Shown: positions 10,780 through 22,391, counted from the first letter of the stretch. The stretch: DNA of 64,000 bases from Tubulanus polymorphus (GCF_964204645.1 NC_134029.1:14560850-14624849); one strand, 5' to 3'. Notes: generated by a model from the sequence alone, not told the origin. Numbers and translations are program-made.

Positions 10780-11800
10780 GTTCATTTAGTTATAGAAATT
10801 CATTGCCTTTTTGGAGTTTCTGTAATAATATTTGTTCTGCCCTAATTTTTATTACTGTATGAACCAATGATATGCTTTGTAAATATGATGTAATAAAATA
10901 AACTTGAATTAAATTTGAACATGAGAATCAAGCATAACTTGTGTTTTTTCAACTTGTCTTACTTGTCTTTTGTTAACAGTTCCAGAGTTTCAATTACAAT
11001 CAAATCCAAATTGGCTAAAAAGTACATAGGACTAAATGAAATGAACCGTTAGTTACTGCAAACCTATTGCAGTGTTATGTCGATCGTGTTGAATCACTTT
11101 CCTTGAGTTAAAAGAATCAGATCTTCTATGGTACAACATCGGTCGAAGAGAGATATCTTGGTGTTGACGGTCCTTGACCATCTAACTTCATGCGTTTGAC
11201 ATTGGAATCAGCATCATACCCATTTGAACTGCAAAATATTCATACAACATGAAAACCTACAGTACATGTATACAGTAATCAAACTTTCACCGATGTTGGA
11301 TATTTGAATGAACATTAGGTTTATTTCAGTATTCTAAATCAGGAAATAATAAGCCCAATCAATAGGCTCTATTCCCATTGGAACAATTGTATAATGCGTA
11401 CAGCTGTACCGTACACTTATCAGTCAAGAATGGAGAAATCGGTATACCAAACCTACGAACAGCAAAATGTACAGGCCTACAATGATTTCTGGTATACAAG
11501 CCGTGACCACATGAACGTTTTGGTTTGACTAATAATGTCAGCGGGTCAGAGAAGGCCTGGCAAAACTTAATCACATGGCTCAAATCAATTAGCCTTTCTG
11601 CTTGTGAATATTTCACTGTATTGTTTTAAAAATAGGCCTATCGAGTGAATTAGTACATAGACTGAATTAGACTTTAGGCTAGTCCTGACCAAATCCTATC
11701 CATGTTATAATGGTACCAGTTAGGCCCTATAGTAACATCACTGGAGGGCCGACAAGAGGGAAAAAGTTGTGTTTGTAGTACATAGGCATGGTAGGCTTGT
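10780..11800. other. No recognisable gene
   Basis: Unique-looking sequence. An 85-codon ORF on the minus strand (11359-11616) has no recognised motif. AATAAA-type words near 10890 suggest an old retroposed 3-prime end. Nothing else is supported. Confidence 0.4.
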
Positions 11801-11807
11801 TATACTC

Positions 11808-12290
11808 ACATGATACTTAAAACGCTGTTGTTACCTGTACGTGACTGTACGGTGATTTCTACAGGTTAGCCGTATGTGAGTACGTTGAGGCTCAGACTTG
11901 CAATATTGGGATTCGAAACCAAACGAAAAAAAAATCCAGTTGAAGTCCGGTGATCTACCCACTGTGCCACAGAACGTAACTGCAGGGTGGATGAAATTTG
12001 ATTTACAAATAGCCTAGCCTCACCTAACCCAAACTGTATTCTTTCACGCATGCGCGTTTGCAGATTATAGGCCTAGGAACTCACGTACGGCGTTTTTAGG
12101 GAACTCACGAACGGTTAACCTGTGGATATCACCGTACAGTCACATACGGGTAACAACTTCGTATATACTTAAAATGGTATTGGCTACTAGGAACTCACGT
12201 ACGGCGTTAGTAGGGAACTCACGTACGGTTAACCTGTGGAGATCACCGTACAGTCACATACGGGTAACAACTATGTACTTAAATGCTATT
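11808..12290. repeat. 120-bp tandem duplication with an inverted upstream copy
   Basis: The segment ggaactcacgtacggcgtt through catacgggtaacaac occurs twice in tandem (about 12070-12160 and 12188-12275). An inverted version, with gttgttacctgtacgtgac and gtacggtgatttctaca, lies at 11825-11870. The pair probably forms the arms of a foldback element that surrounds a tRNA-like sequence. Confidence 0.65.
11905..11975 (-). ncRNA. tRNA-derived SINE head or tRNA relic
   Basis: On the minus strand the sequence has an A-box-like TGGCACAGTGGGTAGATC (11952-11969) and a B-box-like GGTTTCGAATCCC (11908-11920), with one extra T in the B box. The spacing of about 35 bp fits an internal RNA polymerase III promoter. 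The intervening poly-T and the missing acceptor stem argue against a working tRNA. Confidence 0.45.
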
Positions 12291-12847
12291 GGGTACTATA
12301 TAATAGGCCTATATATATAGACAAATAAATACCGGTAGGTAGGCTTTCTTGCTTAGCTTCCACACTTCACAACCAACTGACCAACCAGTATATTTATTCC
12401 CAGTTCGCACCAACCGGCACAGGCCTAACACTGTTTGTCAACTGTGTGTACCGTAGTAGGCTATCGATAATCACCTGATACTTTTCTGTCGTTTGTTTTC
12501 TCTCTGAGTCGAACGTCATTCTGCAAAAGGTAGAAAGTTTCTTTTGTCCAATGTCGTATAGCGCCGCCGCGGTCGAAAATCTGTCAAGTCGATAATTTTC
12601 TAAGTGAGAAGACGCCGCGTTCAGTTCGCGGTACACTGTACGTACAGTTTTTCGATACACTGCTGTTCAACAAATTTGTTTTTAAGTTGAAGTTCACAGC
12701 GCGCTATTCAGTTTTCAGAAGTAGAGGGCTAAAATAACATCATTCGTAAGATCTCAGATTGAATATTTTCATCAGATTCAGAGCTCAGTTCATTGTATAA
12801 AATGTGTTATTTCATGTATTAGACAGTTACTTCTATTACTCTGACAG

Positions 12848-13199
12848 CAGAGGCGGATCCAGACCGTATTAGCCGTATTGCCCAATACGGTCTAGAATTT
12901 TTAAGTGCCCTTCGAAATTTCACCGGCAATATTTTTAAAGGCATTATTTCAGCAACCGCTAATTCCGTGTCCGGGTCGTTTATTCTGGATTGCTCTGCTA
13001 GTCTCTAGAAGCCCTCTAAAAGCCTGTAAATGGTACCATATTTTAAAAATTTTCTGGGGAGGGCCCCCATACCCCCTTCGAAGAACGTCGCACCTTCAGC
13101 ACTCGCATTGACCTGGGTACTGGGTGTGCCCTAAGATCAGAAAGGTGCCCTTAAATTTCCTTCCAATACTGTCTACTCATCCCCCTGGATCCGCCCCTG
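12848..13199. mobile_element. hAT-type MITE with CAGAGGCGGATCCAG termini
   Basis: The left end CAGAGGCGGATCCAG and right end CTGGATCCGCCCCTG are inverted with one mismatch, and the element is 352 bp. The word gacag lies directly outside both ends. An internal gggagggcccccatacccc stretch is typical of this widespread non-autonomous hAT type. The 68-codon ORF inside is incidental. Confidence 0.7.
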
Positions 13200-14436
13200 G
13201 ACAGGAGTTTTTATGTCATAATTTTTTTTCCCTCATGTGTAACTCAATTATAGCAGAGTTATCAATTATTAATTTATAAATAAATTAGTATTATTAATTT
13301 AATTATTGGATTGATTATTATTAAGAGATATGACATTATAAACATATAATGCACAGATATGGATGTTATATATAATGCAAAGATATGGATGTTATAATGA
13401 TAATGTATTTCTACTCGCATAGAAATAAGACTAAAGTTTTCCTGTTTGGATATTCTAAAAGCCTATAAGTCCTTTGCCAAGGATATGAATGGTTTGTCAT
13501 GATATTATGTTAACTAAATTCATTTGTTGGTTGAACGATTTCAATTAATATCGCAATATTTAGCATTCGTGATATAATTAATATGATAGAGATATGGCCA
13601 TTTGTCTATTGTTTATGTTAGCAAAAGATTGCATTTGATATAGAAGGCTTTAATGTTTTGATGTATGGTTGAGATTTTCAAAATAAATGTTATGCTTACA
13701 TGAGATAATTGGAACTAGATGTTTTATTTCATTTTTATCAAGTAAGCTGAATTTAATTCATACCGCCGTTACAGTACCATAAAATTCACACAAAATCTTT
13801 AGCGTCATTGGAATAGGACGTCCCCTGTTTCACATCCGGCAGGTGTGTTGACGGTGGGTAAGTTTAATAAGGTACACCAAATCTATTAAAACGATCGCTA
13901 TTTTAAAATCAAATCATCCCGAAGAAATTGGGGATTCGAACCTATCGGATATATACTGGTACTCGGCGTCTTTCCACTTAACAAAACATCGTCAATAAAC
14001 ATTAGTTCTTATTATTGCTAAGTAGCGGCGCTACCGGTACTGTCGATCGGACATTAGAAACTTTCTACCTTTTGCCGTAATTCTAGTAGCCCTCCGCGAC
14101 TCAACGACCTTGATTTAAACTTGATCAATTCAAAATCTGTTTATTGACGCTTTTGGTTACATGAACTGTCAGCAATATACTTAAATGAAATAACCGGAAT
14201 AACAAGAAATCAAAAATATTAAAGAGGTAACAAACAAATTCGCGTAAACCTGTCAGACACGCGAACGCCGGACTCGTAAACTCTTGGACTCGGACCCGCT
14301 GAGCAATAAATTCATAAAATTGACTTTGAAATTGATTGTGGAGAAGAGAGGGAATTATTCGATAGCTCTTCCTCGAAAAGAAGAGAGAAATATCGGTAAG
14401 AAAACACAATATGGCTACTAATTGAACGGAGCCAAA
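13200..14436. other. AT-rich spacer with an isolated B-box word
   Basis: Very AT-rich from 13215 to 13760, with short direct repeats (gcacagatatggatgttata near 13350 and gcaaagatatggatgttata near 13376). The minus strand near 13930 has a perfect Pol III B box (GGTTCGAATCCCC), but no A box at the right distance, so it is not called as a tRNA. No gene is recognised. Confidence 0.4.
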
Positions 14437-15672
14437 TTTCCGATGTTTACGGCTCGACAGTGCCTTTATAACGTGGATTTATCAACATTCCCATGCAGTA
14501 TCTGGAGATTGAAGTGAGCTGAAGGATATCATACGGATTGTATCGGCGACAGCGGTAAAGTAAGGAAGCCTTTACACTTTTAACAAAAACTGTGTGGAAA
14601 AGGGAGAAAAAAAAATAAATATAGCTGCAAAGCAGCGATAACGGGTTTTCTGAGCAGGCGTGCTATTCATAGTTTGAAAAGTGGATAATAGAAATATATC
14701 AATACGGGATACGCATTTGACGTGTCAAGTCACACCAATGCGGTTTAACATAACATAATTTATAGTTATAGTCAAATTGGGGGTTACTCGGGTCGTTTAG
14801 TTGTCTGCGGAGTCGAGTAGATTGGTTACCCGTCTGTAACATTGGTTACGGAAACGACTCGTCAGCTTGATGAGTTGTATGTATTATGATTGTGCGCCAC
14901 CTGCATCTTCCGAAATAATGTTCATATAATTATTTGAAGGGAGGATTGAAATCAATTATCAACGTACATCTGAATATGTAATAGTCCTTAGTAACTTTCT
15001 GTTGCAGAGGGCAAAGAAAAGATTTTGAAATTATTTAATTAAAATATAAATTTTATTTACGAAAACTATTATGGTCAGTACAAATTGAAAATTCATAGTG
15101 TATTTTTAAGAACAAGCTTACATAGCTTACAGAATACATCACGTACATTTGAATTTTATAAGTGATGGGTAAAAATCAACGTGTGACAGAAAAAAATGTA
15201 GTTAATTATTTAACGATATCGAAATACGTGCTCTCTTTTTAAATTAATGGAGTGATACGCAATTAATCACATGGCCTGTATTAAAAGATAGAACATACAA
15301 GTTGGATATTTATAAGTCAAAACATGTGAACAGAAACTAAAACTTTGATTTCAGTGACCAGTATCGAATTACACAACGACAATTGGCTTTAAACTCAACA
15401 AACATTATTAAAGAATGTTTCAAACAAAATGCTTTATATAACGACATGAATAAACTTGTTTTACAAAACAAGAAAGTACATTTTGAACTTATGAATGGTC
15501 GAATCCCATTTATTCACAGTAACCTGTGATGTGGCGATCCTCGGAGCCATCATTCTTGATGACGTCACTAACAAGTGGTCACGGCCGTCGCGTGCACTCA
15601 TTTCTTTGAAAATCTAGCTTCCTCGCGGAGCGGGACCTGGTGGCGCTGCGCCCCGCCCCCTTCGCGCTGAGA
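14437..15672. repeat. Dispersed repeat: end of block A joined to block B, copy 2
   Basis: The first 200 bp match the end of block A (about 9220-9430 and 21570-21750). The rest matches block B at 58-1095. This copy shows that A runs directly into B in the ancestral unit. It contains the CRE-like TGACGTCA also found in copy 1. Confidence 0.8.
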
Positions 15673-15862
15673 AATATCTTATTTCCAGTCAGCAAAGACA
15701 GGTTCTAAGGATCATAGATAGAGTGGAGGGTTTCCGATCCAATTTGAGTTGGTGCGGTGGCGCTCTCAATGCGGAAGTTTTTGTGAATTTTTCAGTCGGC
15801 GACGGACGTTTATCGTTGTAAGTGATGTAATATGTAAAAAAATGCAGGGAAACCTATCTCAA

Positions 15863-16318
15863 TTTGTTTTTAGCGATGCAGCGGAACTAATAAGGAATAT
15901 TTTGATATATAACAATAACATTAGTCATTACTATAGTACACTATCCCTGATGGAATAATAAGCTCCACTCGACAAACTCGTTCCCGTGCATTTTTATCTC
16001 TCTGTTTCACACACACAGCCCCTCTAGGCCTACCATCAATGCCTAACCCCTGTTCGACCAACTGTGGGCGTTTTCCTTTGAAACATAAGCCTAATTGTAA
16101 AAGATAAGCATTAATCTATGTTAATGCTGCATCTTTATCATGAAACCTAAGAAAGATTATTCTATTATTTAGGCCTATTCAAATTTTCTGTCCACTACCA
16201 CGTGGAAATAAGACCCAGTCAAAATTGTGCATCACGCTTTGACGAAGAAATTGGTTCTAGGCTATAAATTTTACATCTTTTCCTCAACAAAGCCGCTTTT
16301 AGTTTGATGCAAAATGAA
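15863..16318. repeat. Dispersed repeat block C, copy 2
   Basis: Counterpart of 2599-3040. It begins with ttgtttttagcgatgcagcgg and stays similar to gtttgatgcaaaatgaa. It ends about 220 bp before the first exon-like unit at 16539, so the small gene at 16.5-17.6 kb lies just outside the duplicated unit. Confidence 0.75.
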
Positions 16319-16538
16319 ATTTGCTTTTAAAATGTGTAACTAGGCCTAATCAAAAGGATATTTCAAAAGCAAACTTTGCCGGGCCAAGAGCCATATTGAA
16401 TTCAATTTCTTCCGAACCATTATGCCTCTTTCATCATAACATTATTTATCCTATTTCAAGATCTTAGGCCTACAAGTAGAGAGAGGGCCTACGTTGGGTT
16501 CAAATCGGAATTTTAAGATTTATTTCATTTAATTCCAG

Positions 16539-16990
16539 GTTTTCACTGTAGATTATCAAAGACATGTGGCGTTTTGGGAGTTCATAGTTGTTTGATAATC
16601 CATCATTTGTAAGTGTAAGGCTATTTGAGGGATTCGAAACCGACATTTTGTAAATTTTGTAGCTTTATTACGTTTAATTCCAGATGTTTATTATGACACG
16701 TTTCATTTTGGAGGTTTGTCAGCGAGTTGGTATGCTGTCGGCAGAAGTAGTTTGATAATTCGTTTCATGTAAGTAAACAGCTATTTGAAGGATTCGAAAC
16801 CGAAATCTGTATTGTGAATTTTTTAGTTGTATTTTGTTTGATTCTAGGTGAATAGGACATGATTCATTTTGGGAGTTTGTCCGCGAGTTTGTATACTGTC
16901 AAATGAAGTTTCTTCGTCAATTTGTCGTATGTAAGTATCAATCTATAGGTTATATAGGCCCTATTAGGGGTTCGATACAGAAATTTGGTG
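16539..16990 (+). repeat. Tandem array of three related exon-like units
   Basis: Three diverged units each have an acceptor (ttccag or ttctag), a 70-85-bp body and a donor GTAAGT. The bodies are 16539-16608, 16684-16768 and 16848-16930. They share gacatg or gacacg, then cattttgggag and a ttgataat-type end, and each intron carries ggattcgaaaccga or a variant. Acceptor-to-acceptor steps are 145, 164 and 174 bp; the last leads to the acceptor at 17021 of the ATG exon. None has a conserved reading frame, so they look like duplicated 5-prime UTR exons. Splice use is inferred from the consensus only. Confidence 0.5.
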
Positions 16991-17081
16991 TATTCATCAG
17001 ATTTATTTTAATTTATTCCAGGTTGTTATCAGAAAAATATGTACTTTATTTCATAGGTTGGTCTTTGATTGAAAACTAAAA

Positions 17082-17539
17082 ATGGATGATAGTTCTAAAT
17101 TTGATGTTGATTCACATGACCAATCTAGTAAGTATGGCTCACTCGTCTTTTAGAATAAGAGACCTATTGCATTAATCCTTCAATTCAAGTTGCTATACAA
17201 CCTTTTATACAGATATTTACCTTATCAATATAAACATGTATTTGCCATTAGCCATACAATTCAGTAAAACTGTTCCCGTCCAGATTTTGAAACATCATTT
17301 GACTCAATTTTTCCTCCTAGAAAATTGCTTTAGCTCATTCCAATGTTCGCAGTAAAAGTGAATGTAGCATGTATGATTCCCATCCATCAATTTTGTCTTG
17401 TTTCGTATTTTTAGCGAAAATCTCGAAAAAGTCTGACGTCGAGGCAGGTGGTGGCCAGACAAACACATATTCTTGGGAAATATTTAAAGACGCATGGCAA
17501 ACACACTTATTGTTCAATTTTTTCCTATCCTTATTTTGA
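17082..17539 (+). CDS. Small two-exon gene encoding a 56-residue protein, function unknown
   Basis: Exon 1 coding part is 17082-17127, ending at donor GTAAGT (17128). Exon 2 starts at 17415 after the acceptor tatttttag and ends with TGA at 17537-17539. The two parts join in phase (one base plus two) to give 57 codons including the stop. The protein begins MDDSSKFDVDSHDQ, has a basic KISKK patch, and ends in a hydrophobic tail (LLFNFFLSLF) that could be a membrane anchor. A perfect AATAAA lies 15 bp after the stop (17554-17559), as expected for a terminal exon. The ATG exon is the fourth member of the exon array starting at 16539. I do not recognise the protein. It could be a real micropeptide gene, a piece of an unknown transposon, or a fortunate splice model. 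Confidence 0.42.
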
Positions 17540-17559
17540 AATTGAAGTATTGTAATAAA

Positions 17560-18711
17560 CTATTGATTTATTTTTGTTGATCAACGCAACTAGTTGTTGT
17601 TTTCTTTCTTAATTTACATTTGAATTGGATGGTCATCTTGCGTAGGAGTCAGTTTGTCATCGAAGCAATACAGTCTAACTTGTTGACGTCTCAGATGCAG
17701 CGGGACAGGGCGGTCATTATATTGTGGACTTATCCAAATTACACTTACACAGCCCAACGTGTTTCAGTGTGTAAACTCCGTCGTACTCGGCATTATAAGA
17801 CAGTGAGGAATTGAGTTTTAGTCACCTGAGCCCTCGGCTTGATTCGACCAAAAAGACCTTAACTGACTTCACAGAATTTGATTATGAGTCAAGGATTTTC
17901 TAATTTTCTGAATGCTTTCTCCGGTTTTAAGATCAATTCAAATTCAATCTTCAAAATATTTTATTGAAAGAAATTCTACTGAAGACAGATTTTGAAATGA
18001 AGGATATATCCAGGCAAATAATTATAGCAAAATCAACTGATGATCTTCGGCTAATTTGTCTACCCCTGATGATTGAAGCATTTTGGTTACTCGTGCCAAT
18101 TAGTCAGCCACAGTCGATTTTCATGCCATCTGACCTCTTTCCATCTGTAATTAAGCAATCAAATGTAAGAATTACTTAGGTAAGGAGTGAAATAATATAT
18201 AGATATCTTAGGAGACTATTTGAAATCATGAGTTTGTTGTGAAAATCTATTACTACAGTTTCGTAGAGCATAGACACCAAGCCACGTGGCATTGGTATTT
18301 TAGGGGCTATTCAGTTTACTCCAAAAGAAGTCAATGATTAACATTAAAAAAGCTTCATATCAAGGGTATGTTGCAGGACTCGTGACGCCCATGAATTATC
18401 ATCCCATAATTACAATGAATCCAATTATGCATGTACGTTAGCACGACTGATTACTAATCCAAATATTGCATTACAAAAAAAAAATTACGCAAAAACGTCA
18501 AGTACTTACAGCATCTGAGACAGTTGCGCTTAAGTTAGCCTGTTAAGTTACGTCTTTGGATGTCAATGTTGAAAAAGCCTAATTTTAAACATACCCACCA
18601 CAATCATAGAACATGTGAGCAGCTATGGTTTTGTAATTGATTGTGATAACAAAATATGCCTCGTTACCAATTTAATATGGATATACTAAGTTATTCTACT
18701 AAATATAAAAC
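17560..18711. other. No recognisable gene between the small gene and the minisatellite
   Basis: ORFs of 64 and 71 codons (17620-17814, 17964-18179) show no motif and no splice context. The sequence is not obviously repeated elsewhere in the window. Confidence 0.4.
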
Positions 18712-20395
18712 CAAAATAATGAATTGTCACGGGCGACAAAACCAAAAAGAAGAATTGTCGTGGGTGACAAAACCAAAATAATGAATTGTCGCTGGAGATA
18801 AAACCAAAATATTGAATTGTCGCGGGCGACAAAACCAGACTAATGAATTGTCGCGGGCGACAAAACCAAAAAAAGAATTGTCGGGGCGACAAAACCAAAA
18901 TAATGAATTGTCGCGGGCGATAAAACCAAAATAATGAATTGTCGCGGGCGATAAAACCAAAATAATGAATTGTCGCGGGTGACAAAACCAAAATGGTGAA
19001 TTGTCGCAGACGACAAAACCAAAATGATGAATTGTCGCGGGCGACAAAACCAAAAAGAAGAATTGTCGCGGTCGACAAAACCAAAATAATGAATTGTCGC
19101 TGGCGATAAAACCAAAGTAGTGATTTGTCGCGGGCGATAAAACCAAAATATTGAATTTTCACGGGCGACAAAACCAAAATATTGAATTGTCGCGGGCGAC
19201 AAAACCAAACTAATGAATTGTCGCGGGCGACAAAACCAATAAAAGAATTGTGGGGGCGACAAAACCAAAGTAACGAATTGTCGCGGGCGACAAAACCAAA
19301 ATGGTGAATTGTCGCGGGCGACAAAACCAAAATAATGAATTGTCGCTGGCGATAAAACCAAAGTAGTGATTTGTCACGGGCGATAAAACCAAAATATTGA
19401 ATTTTCGCGGGCGACAAAACCAAACTAATGAATTGCCGCGGGCGACAAAACCAAAAAAAGAATTGTGGGGGCGACAAAACCAAAATAATGAATTGTCGCG
19501 GGCGACAGAACCAAAATGGTGAATTGTCCAGGCGACAAAACCAAAATGGTGAATTGTCGCGGGCGACAAAACCAAAATAATGAATTGTCGCGGGCGATAA
19601 AACCAAAATGATGAATTGTCTCGGGTGACAAAACCAAAATAATGAATTGTCGCCGGCGATAAAACCAAAATAATGAATTATCGCGGGCGATAAAATCAAA
19701 ATATTGAATTGTTGCGGGCGATTAAATTAAAATAATGAATTGTCGCGGGCAACAAAACCAAAATATTGAATTGTCGCGGGCGACAAAACCAAAAAAAGAA
19801 TTGTCGCGGGCGACTAAAACAAAATATAAAACCAAAATAATGAATTGTCGCGGGCGACAAAACCAAAAAGAAGAATTGTCGCGGGCGATATAACCAAAAT
19901 AATGAATTGTCGCGGGCGATAAAACCTAAATAATGAATTGTCGCGGGTGACAAAACCAAAATAATGAATTGTCGCGGGCGACAAAACCAAAATGGTGAAT
20001 TGTCGCGGGCGACAAAACCAAAATGTTGAATTGTCGCGGGCGATAAAACCAAAATTTTGAATTGTCGCGGGCGATAAAACCAAAATACAAAAAAAAAATT
20101 GTCGCGGGCGACAAAAACAAAATATAAAACCAAAATAATGAATTGTCGCGGGCGACAAAACCAAAAAGAAGAATTGTTGCAGGCGACAAAACCAAAATAA
20201 TGAATTGTCGCTGGCGATAAAACCAAAGTATTGAATTGTCGTGGGCGATAAAACCAAAATATTGAATTTTCGCGGGCGACAAAACCAAAATAATGAATTG
20301 TCGCGGGCGATAAAACCAAAATATTGAATTGTCGCGTGTGACAAAACCAAAATAATGAATTGTCGCGGGCGACAAAATCAAAATCATTGTTTTCT
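18712..20395. repeat. 31-bp minisatellite, about 54 units, with hairpin cores
   Basis: The unit is gaattgtcgcgggcg plus acaaaaccaaaataat (31 bp). Each unit contains the near-palindrome TTGTCGC-GG-GCGACAA. Variants (gcgataaaacc, agtagtgatttg, attttcgcggg) recur together at 19101, 19350 and about 20215; the first two are 249 bp apart, close to eight units, so there is some higher-order structure. Because 31 is not a multiple of three and the minus strand has no stop, all three minus frames stay open. This yields overlapping ORFs up to 337 codons that are by-products. Confidence 0.92.
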
Positions 20396-20486
20396 CGCGT
20401 TATTTTAGTTTTGTCGTTTTGTCGTAATGTCGCCCTCATTTGCATATTCGTGTTTTTTTAAATCTTATCAGCCACCATACTAAAGC

Positions 20487-21750
20487 CTTAAGGTCGCGTA
20501 AAACTCGATAAACACTTCAAGCGACACAGCGAACGATCTCCTTTCCCCCACAGCCAACGCTTAACCTAGTAGAGGCTACTAGCCTATGTAGGCCTATGTA
20601 TATGCAGGGAAGTGTGATGATCATCACACTTCCCTGGTATATGCGTAGGCCTAACATCCGGACAGATTGGTCGTAGGCCTATTGAATAACAACCCACCTA
20701 GATATCGTAAATTTTGTTTTGAAGTTCAATCCAATGAGTCCGTTAATAAACGCAACAATTATACTGTGTTTGTTTGTTTGTTTGAGTAAAGCTCAGTACC
20801 GGTAGGCCTAAAGCCGCGTCAAACTCGATAAACACTTCAAGCGACACAGCGAACGATCCCTTTACCCCACAGCGAACGCTTACTCCGAATGTCAAGTGTG
20901 AGTCCAGCATACGGAAAGGATTGTGTTATATACTTGTATTTAGTAAATACCTTGTGGATTTGACAATGATCGGTATGTACTGTAGGAAATAGGCCTATAG
21001 AGTATTGATAAATGGTTGAAGCCCGCGGCCGAATAAAGTAATATATTCTTTTATTTTGATACCTCGTCGACATAACAGCTTTTCTCCGCCATATCTCTTC
21101 GGCCTGTTTAGTTTAGGCCTACGATTCCCCGGTACACTAAAGATTTATCTTAGTAAATACACGGTTAATTCGGTAAAGAAAAATTGGTATTGTTAAACGA
21201 ACTCCTTGAAACCCGCAGCCAAATCACTGGTAGTAATAAATTAATTTGTCCTCGATTTGATTCTCATGATGAGGAGAAACTCGCAGCTCATCCCCGGAAC
21301 GTCGATGTAGTAACACACGTCGATTCGTCGATGTTTACGGCTCGACAGTGCTTTTAAAATCTAAAGCAGTAAATTTCCAGTGTATCGGTAATATGATTTG
21401 ATGAGGAAAATGGGCTATTGTTAAAATCACTGTTTGAAGACCGCGACTGAATGTGAAGTCTGCGGCAATAAATTAGTTCATTTATACTTGAATTGATAAT
21501 CGAAGTGACAGTCGGCCTGCGGGTTGATTTCGGGATGACGACTCGAAAAAAATGTCGCCCCATTGAATGGGGCTCAATTTTCGATGTTTACAGCCCGACA
21601 GCGCTTTTGTAACGACGATTCGTGAAAAAACACGCGGGCTATTTGTAGATCTCAGTGAGCTGAACGATATTATATGGATTGTGTATGAAACAGCGGTAAG
21701 GTAACAAAGCCTATGTTCTTTTGGTAAAAATAGTGTGGAAAATAATAATA
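20487..21750. repeat. Dispersed repeat block A, copy 2
   Basis: Counterpart of 8257-9440. It additionally carries a local duplication of the aaactcgataaacacttcaa segment (about 20495-20560 and 20820-20880). Its right edge abuts the hairpin repeats that flank the Maverick, at the shared word gggttttctg with which block B begins elsewhere. Confidence 0.8.
20605..20636. mobile_element. Perfect 32-bp palindrome with 7-bp target duplication
   Basis: CAGGGAAGTGTGATGA is followed at once by its exact reverse complement. GTATATG precedes (20598-20604) and follows (20637-20643) it. The other copy of block A has a single uninterrupted GTATATG at 8286-8292, so this is an insertion of only 32 bp with duplication of the target. 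The CAGGG terminus fits hAT-type inverted repeats. Confidence 0.75.
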
Positions 21751-21773
21751 ATAATAATCACGCGGATATCAAT

Positions 21774-21971
21774 AGGGTTTTCTGTGAAATAACAGAAAAC
21801 CCTAATAATAAGAAACACGCGAATCTCAATAGGGTTTTCTGTGATGTAACAGAAAACCCTAATAATAATAAGAAACACGCGAATCTCAATAGGGTTTTCT
21901 GTGATGTAACAAAAAACCCTAATAATCACGCGGATATCAATAGGGTTTTCTGTGAAATAACAGAAAACCCT
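21774..21971. repeat. Four hairpin repeats at the Maverick edge
   Basis: AGGGTTTTCTGT and its inverse AGAAAACCCT (spaced about eight bases) form hairpins at 21774-21803, 21831-21860, 21891-21920 and 21942-21971. Spacers contain aataataag plus aaacacgcgaatctcaat or cacgcggatatcaat. The last hairpin ends at the stop codon of the first Maverick ORF. They may be remains of the element's terminal repeat. Confidence 0.7.
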
Positions 21972-22391
21972 AATTAGTAAATCTATATGCTACAAATATA
22001 ACAATAACTGTTCCACCTAAAATCCATATTATTTCATATTTCTGTTGTTCTTTACTCGGGGTATAATAATCTGATAATTTAGGTTTGTATGGATGTAATT
22101 TTTCTTTATTGGTTACCGCGTTATATAAACTCATTGCATCATCAACTGATTGAAAATCTCTATGTGAAATCTTCTGATCATATAATTCCTTGTTAATATA
22201 ATCCATATAGTTTTGCCTCTTTTCTCTATATTCTTCTGCTGCTTTATTATATTTCTCTAATGCTAAATTATGTCTTCTTTGTTCTCCTAATGAACAATTT
22301 TATCAATATGCTTAAATAAATAACCACCACCAGTAAATGCTAAAGCGTTAACAATTGCCGATCCTATAATAGTTATAATTGCAGAAGCCAT
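21970..22391 (-). pseudogene. Small Maverick membrane protein with two hydrophobic ends
   Basis: Starts at ATG 22391-22389 under the shared element promoter. The N-terminus (MASAIITIIGSAIVNALAF, then GGGYLF) is a hydrophobic segment. The frame is lost near 22290 by a small indel and resumes with a charged helix (LEKYNKAAEEYREKRQ) and then the ORF at 22206-21970. That ORF ends in a second hydrophobic segment, IIWILGGTVIVIFVAY. Small proteins with this layout occur in animal Mavericks and may be virion membrane or accessory proteins, but no function is established that I can cite. The stop codon touches the last terminal hairpin. Confidence 0.6.

Noticed and set aside
12394-12660. 88-codon minus ORF that looks protein-like
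   Set aside because: It starts with a non-ATG codon just after a stop, lies among repeats, and no family is recognised. A hidden exon is possible but unsupported.
13925-13990. Possible tRNA gene on the minus strand
   Set aside because: Perfect B box, but no A box, anticodon stem or acceptor stem at the right distance.
18686-20445. Overlapping minus-strand ORFs up to 337 codons with FWFC and VLSP peptide repeats
   Set aside because: They follow from a stop-free 31-bp minisatellite; all three frames are open, and the unit length is not a multiple of three.
21800-21975. Telomere-like CCCTAA words
   Set aside because: Only single CCCTAA words at hairpin ends; no tandem telomeric array.
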